This document shows positions 51,353 through 61,579 of a stretch of DNA of 64,000 nt, piece after piece. Each line of letters begins with the position of its first letter. Positions within the stretch are counted from its first letter, which is position 1. Where the stretch lies: the NCBI GenBank assembly GCA_024195585.1, contig SWBL01000229.1:1-64000 (forward strand), in the 5' to 3' direction. Source of the stretch: Aureobasidium sp. EXF-3400 (Eukaryota; Ascomycota; Dothideomycetes; Dothideales; Saccotheciaceae). The notes beneath the pieces are model-generated. The model searched no databases. It was given only the letters and a program-made list of their open reading frames with translations, and was not told the DNA's origin. A program made the position numbers and the translations under genes.

Positions 51353-52746
51353 GGTTGTAAAGGAAGGAACAGACAATGCTCTTGCCCTGCTCTATTACAC
51401 AACGAAAGAACAGCAAAGCAGAGAGAACGATAGAGAGAATAAAAGGTCAAGAACAGGGAATGACAGAAAAGTGGATCCACATAAGGCCTCTTACCGAGAA
51501 GTGGCTACGGAGCCTATATAAGAAAGCCCTTCCACAGTTCTACACAAAAAAAATCAAGATTAGCATGAACATGTTTACCTCAGCATGTATGAGCGTTGGA
51601 TGCCCAAACCCGGTCTCCGCCTCTTCGCCAGTGGCCATGTATCCTTAGGGGTGTGCATCCCGGAGAGGCACAACCAATCATCTGGGCCACCATCACTGAA
51701 CCGGTAGATGGTTTCAGCTGCGATAGGTATCTAGGTACTAACACCTCAAGACAAGAAGGGCGATAAGCTTTTTTCGTATAAGCCGGTTGGGAAGGATGGA
51801 TCCCAGAGTCGTATCCTATCGAGATATTTTTCTGCAGGGCTAGCTGACCGGCCAAGCAGCGAGCTAAGGATTTATATCAAGGCGCGGTACATACGCCCAC
51901 CGGTCCTGCTTTTGCATAGGAGAACCTAGACTGAGTCGAGGGCCATCACAAATGCTCCGATGAAATGTTTTTATCGCATAGCTCTATCATGATCTGCTTT
52001 CGGTGTTATCGAGTCAATGATGCGATCATTGTGATGCGCCGAACTGATCTATATCACTTAAGCGAGGGGCCTGACGCTAAGGGCGCCGTTACTCTCTCTC
52101 CAAGAATAGGCCCGGCTTCAGCTTTCAGCTCCACCACCTCTTCACGAAGTCGACAATCGCTTGTTGACAACACGTTCGCCAAATGCTGACGAGAGATACC
52201 GAGATGCTGTGGCGCTCCCTATCGACAACGTGATTGCGGTATATAAGTCGACATGTCCGCGTGTCGCATATCAGGGGGCTTCTCAGTCTTGTTCAATGCC
52301 GTCTGCCGATCAGTGAAATGTCTTATTGCATCGCTCCCAAATTCCAACGTTCGACCCCATAAAGGATGAAGTGCATGTAACGGATACCAGTGACTCAGCA
52401 AAGGGGGTTTGAAGGGACGCGGTGTGATTACGAGTGCAGACAATTGCTAGACGAGTTTCTAGACCGTCTTTTATCCTCATGCGAGAACAGTAAGATCAAT
52501 CTAAAATTCTGTATTTCACACTACGTTCGCCATCGAGCAACCAAATTCCGACTCTGATGAGCGATGGGAAGAGAAGAGGTGGTCGTTGGAAGCTCTGAGG
52601 CTCCTATACATGCCTACACAAGGCTACGGACGTTATTGATCGTTTGTGCTTACTGCTCCTGAGTGTGACTTCCGAAAAGCTGTTCCATCACATTTAACAC
52701 AATCCATCTTTCCTACATGCCTCTCTGCAAGACAAAACGTGATCGC
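51353..52746. other. intergenic region, 1.4 kb, no gene seen
   Basis: Lies upstream of the glycosyltransferase and downstream of the BTB-like gene. Base composition and many stops in all frames suggest non-coding or old decayed DNA, but I see no recognisable transposon remnant. Confidence 0.45.
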
Positions 52747-54116
52747 CTATCTACCCGCGACCCAGTCCTCCTCCACTAGGTCCTCCTCCACTGCGCAGAG
52801 GTCGCTCGTCGTGATCAAGTTGAGCAACATTTCGTCCGTGTCTTCATCCATACGGAAGTCCCATGGCAAGGAATCGTAGTCATTGATCCGGAAGCCGAAG
52901 GGTTCACTTTCGTCAACTGTTATGTGCCGAGAGATCTCCTCTTTCGCCATGACGAGGGCTTCTTGAAGGTAATATCTCGTGGCAAGTCCGGAAGTACTGT
53001 AGGAAGTGTGATTGTAGTAGGGCACAACTTCCTTTGAGGCAGCGATCGAATGCAGAGCCAGGATGGACGGGTTGATATGCTCATACTTGGCTTGACTATC
53101 AGCTGCGCGGTCGAGAAGCCACGAATTCCAAGCAAATATTATAAGCTCCAAACCATCAGCTGCAGTTGGTCCTTGAACAAGATGCGGAACCAGCTCGGGT
53201 AAGTTTCGCAAACCTCTAAAGACAGAGCCGAAAAGGTTCAAGCGACGCTCAAAAGCCGAAGTCCAGGGGTCGAGGCCCAGGCGAGTGTCCAACGAACTCA
53301 TGCTGAGCCAAACATCATTCGAGAATAATGGGTTCTTGTCAAGAACCCAGCTGAAGAAAGATGAATCGCGCAAAACACAGGCGATTCGAAGACAGAAGAG
53401 TATCGATCTCTGGATGTCGCCCACTAAGAACTCTGAAGTGATGAACCAGATGAGTCTTTCCCGCATTTTCGTCAAGGTACCATAGTAATCCATCCAGCCA
53501 AGTAGGCGCTGGACGATATCGTTCATGGGCAATGTTTGCATACGTTGGAGGCGATCCAAAATAAGGCGATCGGTCGAGCTGGGAAACCCACAGAGCATAG
53601 AGAAGCCGAGTAAGTTGACAGTCGATACGACGTTAAGGCGTGAAGCCACTGCTCTGTGTTGCACGGGTAATGTTGACGCTTTATTCTGAGAACTCGTGAT
53701 GGATAGAGCCGACGCAAACCGAAGTCCGGTATCTGTTGTGGTTGTCTGCATAAAGGGATTAGTCAAGATCTGTTTTACATCAATTTCAAGGGTGCTGCTA
53801 CCTTGCCCACAAGGACATCTTTCCCATCATCGTCCAATTCGAGTTCATAGCGCTTCATGACTCGGGACGTACCGTCGCCGCAGTCTTCGTTTCCCGTGAC
53901 TTTGTTATGGAGCCACTCTGGCTTCAGTGTGGTCGCAAAGTATGGAGAAACTGCAATAAGTTTGTCGCTCGAGATACGCATTTGTACTGTGCCGATATTC
54001 GATGGGCATATCATATAGAGCATCGAGATGATGATATCGCCTTTGTCATCGTTGAAGCAGGGCGGGAGTTGGTTTGGCCTTGGAGGCTGCTTTATGCGTT
54101 GGATGAATGGCAACAT
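52747..54116 (-). CDS. BTB/POZ-like domain protein of unknown function, 2 exons
   Basis: Exons 53802-54116 and 52747-53745 (56-nt intron GTAGCA...TGCAG) give 437 residues. The N-terminal part (KGDIIISMLYMIC, TVQMRISSDKLIAVSPYFAT, TLKPEWLH and RYELELDDDGKDVLVGK) looks like the degenerate BTB domains common in Pezizomycotina, where the module may recruit Cul3 or act in protein interaction. The remaining 330 residues are helical with no domain I recognise; acidic C-terminus (SDLCAVEEDLVEEDWVAGR). The start is uncertain: the frame is open to 54275, but the first Met close to the domain (54116) is taken. The gene follows the AlkB-like gene on the same strand with a gap of about 180 bp. Confidence 0.68.
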
Positions 54117-54295
54117 GCTGATATGCGTGAAGATTGTTGCAGAGTTGATTTTATGCCTGAGAAGATTGACTATCGTTGAACGATTTTGGAGAGGGCGCAT
54201 GCTTTTATTTTTACAAGGACCCAGGGCTTTCGAAAATCTTTGAGACCATTTGGTGGCTCGTTTGTTACAAGTCAAACACGCTGACTACGATTTCA

Positions 54296-55618
54296 TCAAC
54301 CGGTGTCGGAACTTCCAACTTTGTCTTTCCAAGGAGGTTCACCATCCTCATCAAACTCTGCCCATTTGAAGAAATTACAACCTTTCTGCCCTGGTGTGTA
54401 TCCAGCATGACACATCCACATGTAGCGACCCAAGTTCTCAGACTTCCTTTGAACGCATCTGAGTACGACTGGTACCTTGCAGTGGCATTTTGGTGTGAAT
54501 TTTGGGTGAAAACTTGGTTTGTAGTATCTGTAGGTAATATTGATTCGCTTATTTCCGGCAATAGGGTGTGGATCAATGGCGGTGGTCGGAACAATACTGT
54601 GCTTCCAGTGTTCTTGCATCTCGGCATGCATGACAAGCAAAGAGTTGTGGGGTAGATGAATGGATATTTGCCCTTGTGAGTCTGCTGCGTTTGCAGTTTC
54701 AGACTCGTTGCTGTTGTCTTTGGGCACAATTTTGCGAACCCTGAATTCACGCGCCACACCCAATGAAAGGCTCCCGATGACAGCACGAGGGCCGAGATAG
54801 GTCAGCTGGTCAGAGTGGTACCCAACGCTCTGTTGAGGCCCATCATAGCAATTGACAAAGGCAGTGTTTGGCTTCCACTCTGTTGGGTCCTGATACTTCA
54901 GTTTCTCACCATTGGGATAGAACTGAGCAATTCGACGTTGAATCTCGTTGTTGACAGCTTGACGCACCTTAGTGGATGCAGACAACATCTTTGGAGGTGT
55001 TTGTCGGATATCTTTGATGGTGCTGCCATTGTAGGTGTAAGTTGTCTTCTGCTCTTCAACTTCCTTGAAGCTGTCGACGTAGAAGGACATGGTGTGTGGA
55101 CTTTCAACAGTACGATCAAAGAGCTGAAATACCTCTTTTTCGAATGTCCTTGACTCATCCAAGAGCTCTGTAAGTAATGCATTGGCCTCCTCAGCAGGGA
55201 GGAAGTTATGAATTATGGAACATGGAGTATGCGTCTCAATGTCTTGAGGGCTATACAGAAAAAGGGTCTTGCCTTTCTTTGTGAGAGGCTTGCTCAGAGG
55301 GGTTTCGCCACTCGCAGAGCGAACCAGACTGGCCAGGGTAGATTGATGACCCACGGTTTTGGCTCTCTTCGGCTGGCCCAAGGACGTGGCTCTGTCTTTA
55401 GCCAGAATAGCGGAGGCGGTATCAACTAGGCCGTCGGAAGAGAGTAAGGCCTCGAGCAGGGTATCTTGGGCAATATCGGGATGCATGGATGCAAGCAAAG
55501 CAAGCTTGAACTCGGTGCTGTCCTCATGATCATCTTGTTGAACGGTTAGAGCATGCGGGCTAGATGTATTTGCATCAATAGACGTGTGTGGTCGTTTCCT
55601 CGAAATGAAGGCATCCAT
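54296..55618 (-). CDS. AlkB-like 2OG-Fe(II) dioxygenase with CUE and GRF modules
   Basis: Predicted repair or RNA/DNA demethylase that oxidises methyl groups with 2-oxoglutarate and iron. Intronless, 440 residues from MDAFISRKRP. Three parts in order: a CUE-like helix bundle (about 40-80; FKLALLASMHPDIAQDTLLE), an AlkB catalytic domain (about 125-370) with iron ligands in GYHSDQLTYLGPRAVIGSLS (HxD) and EHWKHSIVPT (distal His), the 2OG-binding Arg in KRINITYRYYK; then a GRF-type zinc finger (about 385-440; CHCKVPVVLRCVQ, RYMWMCHAG, GCNFFKWAEFD). GRF fingers bind single-stranded nucleic acid and CUE binds ubiquitin. ALKBH2/3-like activity is the best guess. Start six codons upstream (55636) is also possible. 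Confidence 0.93.
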   Translation of the reverse strand: MDAFISRKRPHTSIDANTSSPHALTVQQDDHEDSTEFKLALLASMHPDIAQDTLLEALLSSDGLVDTASAILAKDRATSLGQPKRAKTVGHQSTLASLVRSASGETPLSKPLTKKGKTLFLYSPQDIETHTPCSIIHNFLPAEEANALLTELLDESRTFEKEVFQLFDRTVESPHTMSFYVDSFKEVEEQKTTYTYNGSTIKDIRQTPPKMLSASTKVRQAVNNEIQRRIAQFYPNGEKLKYQDPTEWKPNTAFVNCYDGPQQSVGYHSDQLTYLGPRAVIGSLSLGVAREFRVRKIVPKDNSNESETANAADSQGQISIHLPHNSLLVMHAEMQEHWKHSIVPTTAIDPHPIAGNKRINITYRYYKPSFHPKFTPKCHCKVPVVLRCVQRKSENLGRYMWMCHAGYTPGQKGCNFFKWAEFDEDGEPPWKDKVGSSDTG

Positions 55619-56042
55619 GGTTGAGGTACTCTTCAAGCCGCAGCATCTTCATGATCTGGTTCCGAGAAATGCACGAACAGCACACGATGCGTCTTGAAGG
55701 ACGTGTCGAGAGAAAGACCGAGAACCGAGAGAGCGGGTTCGAAGAAGGCACGGTCCCTGGTGCAGTTGTTCGGGAGCTCGGCGATTCGGCTGTCGGGCTG
55801 AGAATTGCTTGCAGCGGCAGGTGCGTCACGCAACAGGGCAAGAGCGAGCGTGAATGAATGTGGAGCAGAAGGTGGGGTGGACAGCAATAATACCACCTTG
55901 TCTTTGACACCCAATCTCACCCTCCTTCTCTCGAGCCGCCTGCTCTGCACACAAGGGATGCACTCGCTATAGCACCCGCCATACAAGTACCCCGAGTACT
56001 CCCTCCCACCTCTATACCGCCCCCACCAACAGCCCGTCAGCA
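55619..56042. other. divergent promoter region AlkB-like / PEX7
   Basis: About 420 bp; pyrimidine-rich leader just before 56043. No supported gene. Confidence 0.5.
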
Positions 56043-57092
56043 ATGTTCGAATTCCGGACAGCAGGCTTCAACCCATACGCCGTCAAGTACTCGCCCTTCT
56101 TCGACAGCAGGCTATGCGTGAGCGCCGGTGCCAACTTTGGTCTGGTAGGAAATGGCCGCCTCTTCATCCTCAACCTGACGGACCGCGGTATCGTCTGCGA
56201 GAAGTTCTTCGAGACTCAGGACTGTTTGTTTGATACAGCCTGGTCGGAATCACACGAGAACCAGCTCCTGACGGCTGGCGGAGACGGCAGTGTCAAACTC
56301 TTTGACATCAACCTCAGCGAGTTCCCTATCGCTAGCTGGTCCGAACACGGTCGCGAGGTTTTCTCTGTCCACTGGAATCTCGGCCACAAGACAACCTTCT
56401 TGAGTAGCAGCTGGGATGGCACTGTCAAGATATGGAACCCTGAATCAAAGACTTCTCTCCTCACATTACCCGTACACTCATGTGTCTACTCGGCCCAGTT
56501 CTCTCCTCACAGTCCCGACATCGTTACCGCCGTCGCCAGAGACTCCCACCTACGCGTCTGGGATCTGAGAACTCCCGCTAGTGCCTCGAACCACCTGACC
56601 CTCGCGATACCCATACACGCCCCTCCCAAGATGACTCCGATGAACTTCACACCCACCAGCGTTGGCCCCACTGAATGCTTGACACACGACTGGAACAAAT
56701 ACAGAGATACAGTCATCGCAACAGCTGGTGTTGACGGCATGATACGCACTTTCGACATCAGACAACCCAGCGGTCCTGTGGCCGTCTTACCAGGTCACGA
56801 ATACGCTGTCAGAAAAATTAGTTGGAGCCCACATCTGAGCGATGTACTGCTAAGTGCTAGCTATGATATGTCATGTCGCGTCTGGACCGATGGCAGCGCT
56901 ATGGGCGTAGATCATGCAAAGATGGGTATGCCCGCAGGACAGGGCGCCCGCGAAATGGGCCGTATGGATCGTCACACCGAGTTCGCTATGGGTGTTGACT
57001 GGTGTCTCTTTGGCGCAGAGGGATGGTGCGCCACCTGTGCTTGGGACGAAAGAGTCTTGGTTTGGGACGTAAGGGACTTTATGAGACGCTGA
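56043..57092 (+). CDS. PEX7: peroxisomal targeting signal 2 receptor PEX7
   Basis: Cytosolic WD40 receptor that binds PTS2 signals and, with a Pex20/Pex18-type coreceptor, delivers cargo such as thiolase to peroxisomes. Intronless, 349 residues. Starts MFEFRTAGFNPYAVKYSPF, then WD repeats: LFDTAWSESHENQLLTAGGD, GSVKLFDINLSEFPI, REVFSVHWNLGHKTTFLSSS, WDGTVKIWNPESKTSLLTL, DSHLRVWDLRTPASAS and YAVRKISWSPHLSDVLLSAS, ending ERVLVWDVRDFMRR. Length and start match fungal PEX7. Confidence 0.97.
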   Translation: MFEFRTAGFNPYAVKYSPFFDSRLCVSAGANFGLVGNGRLFILNLTDRGIVCEKFFETQDCLFDTAWSESHENQLLTAGGDGSVKLFDINLSEFPIASWSEHGREVFSVHWNLGHKTTFLSSSWDGTVKIWNPESKTSLLTLPVHSCVYSAQFSPHSPDIVTAVARDSHLRVWDLRTPASASNHLTLAIPIHAPPKMTPMNFTPTSVGPTECLTHDWNKYRDTVIATAGVDGMIRTFDIRQPSGPVAVLPGHEYAVRKISWSPHLSDVLLSASYDMSCRVWTDGSAMGVDHAKMGMPAGQGAREMGRMDRHTEFAMGVDWCLFGAEGWCATCAWDERVLVWDVRDFMRR

Positions 57093-57278
57093 TACAACAT
57101 TTTTTTGCGGTGAACAAGAACTAATCAAGGGTATCGAATGCTATGTGCCCTAAAACTCCGACCATGAGAGCCTTCCGATGCTCCAGTACACACGCTATGC
57201 AGAACTCGATTTTGCTTTTTCCGGGACGGTAAACTTCTCGTCGACTGGGGACACGATCCAATCCAGGGTACTCTCGTC

Positions 57279-59111
57279 CTAAGAGAGCCCCACAGGCCGC
57301 GCTCCACTCAGTCTCACAACTCCGCCTCCAAATGCAGGCCCGCTGGTTTCCAGCTTCCAGCCAGGTACCTCGTCATCGGCACGTGCTTCTACGGTCTTCC
57401 AGGCGTTGGGGAAGCCAGCTGCCAATGCTCCCTTGAGCTTTGCACCTTGAATCGCAAACTTGTCTCTTGAGAAGGAGATGTAGCCACCAAGGAGACCTTG
57501 ATGAATGAGTGCCGTCATCTTGGAGTGGATGTTGTTCATGTCGGGCAGGTCGAGAGCGTCCTCGCCGGTCGGTACGTCCAGCACGCCGACAAAGTCCGGG
57601 TCGATGTAGCTGTCAGGTTGCGAGGCTCCAGACGGTGTAGCGTAGATGGTTTCCTGCCAACAGAAAATAGCCAACACGTCCTTCAAGTCGAAAGTCGGCG
57701 CCTTGCGAGCCTCCGGGTTTCCAGGATCTCCATAGAGAATGAACGTCTTCCGACAGATAGACCTCCAAACAAAAACCTCACACCTATTCCTCAACTGCAA
57801 GTCCAGCCTGAAGCCCGAGAACCATGCATAGTGCTCAGACCCGATATCCAAATGCCTTCTGAACCCCACAAGATCGCCTTTAGCAATATACCTGCACAAA
57901 GGCTGAAACCTCTCTCTCAGCCCATTCGCCTCCGGTCTCGCAAACATCTGCTCCGAAGGAAACCGTCCACAAACCATATTCGCCGAAATCAAGAAAATGA
58001 GAATCAAGCGTCTCTGCTGTAAACACTGAGCATGGCATTCCACCCACGCCTGCTGCAATGCCTTTTGCGCCCTCCACGCATGTCCATTAGCCCACAAAAA
58101 CCTGCCCAGGTAATACAAATAAGCACACCTCTGTGCCTTTGGATAAGCACCCAACGGCGGACTCAGCACAAAGATATTCTCGAAGATTTGAGCTGCACCA
58201 CGAGTCTTACGACACGCGAACAAAATCTTCAAACACAGGTTTGCCAGCACATAGATGCCTTTTCGTTTTCCTTGGGGTGTGCCGTCTGCTGAGATGCCAG
58301 TGGGAGAGGAGCCAGAGCGGTCGTTTAGGCATGCTACAAAGGCGTAACGAATGATGTTTGCTGCGCGTTCTGGGAGGGTTTCGCGGGGGCCTGAGTCGTC
58401 TGAGGAAGAGGCGGTTGTGGTGGTGAGGTGGGCGATTAGTTCGGGTTTCTTGTCGAGGCCCATGGCGAGGCGGGCGAACATGCGGGAGTAGGAGATTACG
58501 GTGTCGAGGATTGTTGTGCCGTGGGTTTGGTTTTGGAGGGCTGAGTTTGCTTTTCTGAGGGGATGAGTTGTTAGTAGATGTAGCGTGAATTTCCCTCGAA
58601 TCTTTTCAATTCGAGGCTTCTCTTGCTTATGTCTTCCTTCTGTGACGGGTGAGGTACATCAAAAAGACCATCGACGCAAAGAATCATCGAACCAGCCAGA
58701 AGACATCAAAAACCCCCTCTTCCTCCCAACCCATCAAAAAGAAGAACAGGAAAAAAGAACTTACTGCAAAACCTCACTCAACAACCCAAAAGTCTCCAAC
58801 AAATTCCTCACATCCACATCCCTCAAAAACCCAAAGTACAGCACCATAAACCTGCTAAACGCACTCCAACTAGCAATCTCCACATCATCACCCCCATCAA
58901 TAACTTTGACAGCCTTGACGATTTTTTTCTCTAATGCTGTGTCTGAGTCTGCACCTTTTGGGAAGGAGGTTCGCAGTTCGTTTATTATGGTGGTGTAGGA
59001 GGGTGCGTAGGGTGGTTCGATGACGAGATACTGGGATAGTTGTGCTGAATCTTTGGAGAGGGTTATGCGGTTTATTTCCGAGAGGAATTGGTCTAGTGTT
59101 GGTGTGGCCAT
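57279..59111 (-). CDS. CSN12: CSN12/Thp1-type PCI domain protein
   Basis: PCI-domain protein of the CSN12/PCID2/Thp1 group, linked in other fungi to mRNA export and the COP9 signalosome. Exons 58765-59111 and 57279-58554 joined over a 210-nt intron give 540 residues. The start MATPTLDQFLSEINRI is preceded by a non-coding stretch. The junction gives EVLQKANSALQNQTHGTTIL, then helical repeats (RYAFVACLNDRSG, GKRKGIYVLANLCLKILFACRK, CAYLYYLGRFLWANGHAWRA), and a PCI domain (about 340-510) with LIHQGLLGGYISFSRDKFAI. C-terminus: FPNAWKTV. Family usual length about 400-560. Confidence 0.9.
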
Positions 59112-59753
59112 TGTTTTTTGGGGTGGATGGTGATGGCGCGTAGTTGATGGGTGGTGTGTGATGAGAGTCTGGGCTTGTGGTTGTTGGCTTCGAAAGTCGC
59201 ATGCGGCTCTGGGAATGTGGTGGTCTGTGCACAATATCACGAAGCAGCAAGGAAATAGAGATCAACAATGTCAGTGAGTAGATTATATGCATGTGGGGTA
59301 TCAAAATGCTTGGAGCCACTAGCACGTCCTGAAGTAAGACATTTTCTCACATGTAAAGCACAGCGATTTGTGAGAAGTTGAAAATCGGCACGTTTTTGCT
59401 ACGTCAAAGTATCTGTCTACGTACAGTAATACATTACTGGCTCTAGGCCTTCGTAATGCGCTCATGATGAAGAATAAGAATGAAAAGATACAGCGAGCGA
59501 GAGTTGAAGAACAGGTAGAAGAGAACAACAGGATCCAGAAACGACACCCTTCTGAACAAGAATGTCTCCAACATTCAGAAGAAGAACAAGGAGAATCGAC
59601 AAGAACGGAAAGGGGTTATGATGAACCGTAGAGAAGCGCTCATGTCACCCTTGTACTAGCTTGCTGCAATGGTCGTTGCTTCCGTGTCTGTTGCTAAGGC
59701 TGCATCTCGCATGGAAACGTCGCTGAATGATGCAAAGAGCAAGTTCGTTAAAA

Positions 59754-61579
59754 TTAGAGGGCTTGGCCGGGCACTGGTTTCCTGGCGGGCACACCAAGAG
59801 GAGTGCTTGCACCAGAGGGGGCTGCTGTGGACTTGCCGGCACTCGATACGGTACCCATCGACGCACTTCGGCTGTGGACATCAGCGGATATGAGTGCACG
59901 CTGCTGTGATTGTTTGGAGGCCTTGGTTGGTGATGCAGCAACAGACATGCTTCGTTGGCGTGACTGAGCTTGCTCGGCTAGAGTGGGAGATGACTGCTTA
60001 GAAGGCGCCATTGACGGGCGGCCTTGAGACGCAGCAGAACCTTGAGACGACGATGAGCCTTGACGGACCTTAGCTCCAGGGATTGGTCTAGGCGGGGGTC
60101 CCATGGCGCCAGGGCCAGAACGAGGAGGGCCAGCCCTAGCACCAGGAGGGCCAGGTCGAGCGCCAGGAGGAGGACCCTGTCTCGGCTTCAAAGGCTGTTT
60201 CGAGAGACAGGTTCTAGGAGCAACACCTTGCTGAGAGCGGTCCATACGGGTACAGAGAGCCTAGGACTGTTAGCATATTGATCGTGTTTATCAAGGAACG
60301 AACGACTTACCCAACCATCGTCATACTCATGCAGAACTCTCACGATTTGGCCAACCTTCAATTCGAGTTCATCATCCATAGATGGCTTGAACTCAAGTTG
60401 AACACTGTGAACAGCGTTAAGGGGACGATCACCTCCAGCAGCGGCACCTGCCATGGCAGCCACGGGAACGACAGAAGCCATACCGACCTCAGCCTTGGCC
60501 TGAGTACCAGGAGTAGCAGGAGAGCTGAGGTTGAAGCTGGCTGCAGTGGGACTGGGCACGGGACTACCTTGAAGCTCAACGGGAGGACTGAGAGAACGTT
60601 CTTCGGGAATAGGTGAGATGACATCCCTGGACTGGGACTCGACAGTCTGTGCGTGGATACCGAAGGGGTTCGACGGGTCGCTGTTCCTGCCCATAACACC
60701 AGCAGTCACTCCAGCTGCGGCCTTCTCGGCATCTCCAAGAACGCTAGTCGAGAATTGAGAGGTGGGGCGGTAGCTGATGCGTGGTGCTGTGGCAGTGGTG
60801 CGTGTCGAAGCAGGCGGCTGAGGAACATTCATAGCACTTGGACTTTGGCTCATGAAGCCCTTCTTCTCATCGTCCAGTCTCTCCATGCCGATGGCTTGCT
60901 TCTGTTGAGCCTTCTTCTTGCGAATGAGGAAGTAGGCAAGACCAGCAAGAACACCGATCGCAACAATGATTACCAGGGCGATGCCGGCCTTTGCGCCTGT
61001 GCTTAGACCACTAGAAGTCGCATCTGCCACCGGTGTTGCCGAAGCTGAACTCGAAGATGTGGCTTGGGCCTTTGCAGCAGATGAAATGGATGAAGAAGCG
61101 ATTGTAGAGGACGCGGCAGCAGATGAGGTGAGGACGACCGAGGATGATGTGACGAGTGATGATGAGGAGGATGAAGACAGAGCGGCGGCAGTCGACTTTG
61201 CGGTGGGTGACAAGATACTCGTGACTTTGGCAGAGGATGTGGATGTGGTGCTCGTGCTTGCTCTGGCAGTGGGTGATGTGGATTTAGCCTTTGCTGTAGT
61301 TGTGTTGTCATCGTCGTCGTTACTATCGGTATTGGTGGATTTGTTTGCGGCGGTAGTGGGTTTGGCACCCTTTGCAGTGGTCGAGTCGGCTCCGAGAGTA
61401 ACAAAGCCGGCAGTAGGTCCAGAGAAAGTAGCAGAGGCTGTCACGTATACGACAGAGAAGACTGTTGCGACATCATCGGCCTCCTTCACCACGACCGGGG
61501 CGCGTTCGTCGAGCATTACAAGACTTGATTGGGAAGCTGGGAGCCTCTGAGGCATGTGGCGGTGAGGTTTGAAATGCAT
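59754..61579 (-). CDS. mucin-like single-pass membrane protein with SH3 domain
   Basis: Predicted plasma-membrane or cell-wall-linked protein; function unknown. Exons 60311-61579 and 59754-60260 joined over a 50-nt intron give 591 residues. Residues about 70-215 are an extracellular-like Ser/Thr/Ala-rich region with strong O-glycosylation potential; one membrane helix follows (AGIALVIIVAIGVLAGLAYF, about 219-238) with RKKKAQQK on the inner side. The cytoplasmic part ends in an SH3 domain (about 395-450): VQLEFKPSMDDELELKVGQI, VLHEYDDGW and, after the splice, ALCTRMDRSQQGVAPRTCLS. The tail is Pro/Gln/Ser-rich. Layout resembles yeast Fus1 (TM plus SH3) but the tail differs. No clear signal peptide; the N-terminus is short and charged. 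Confidence 0.85.
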
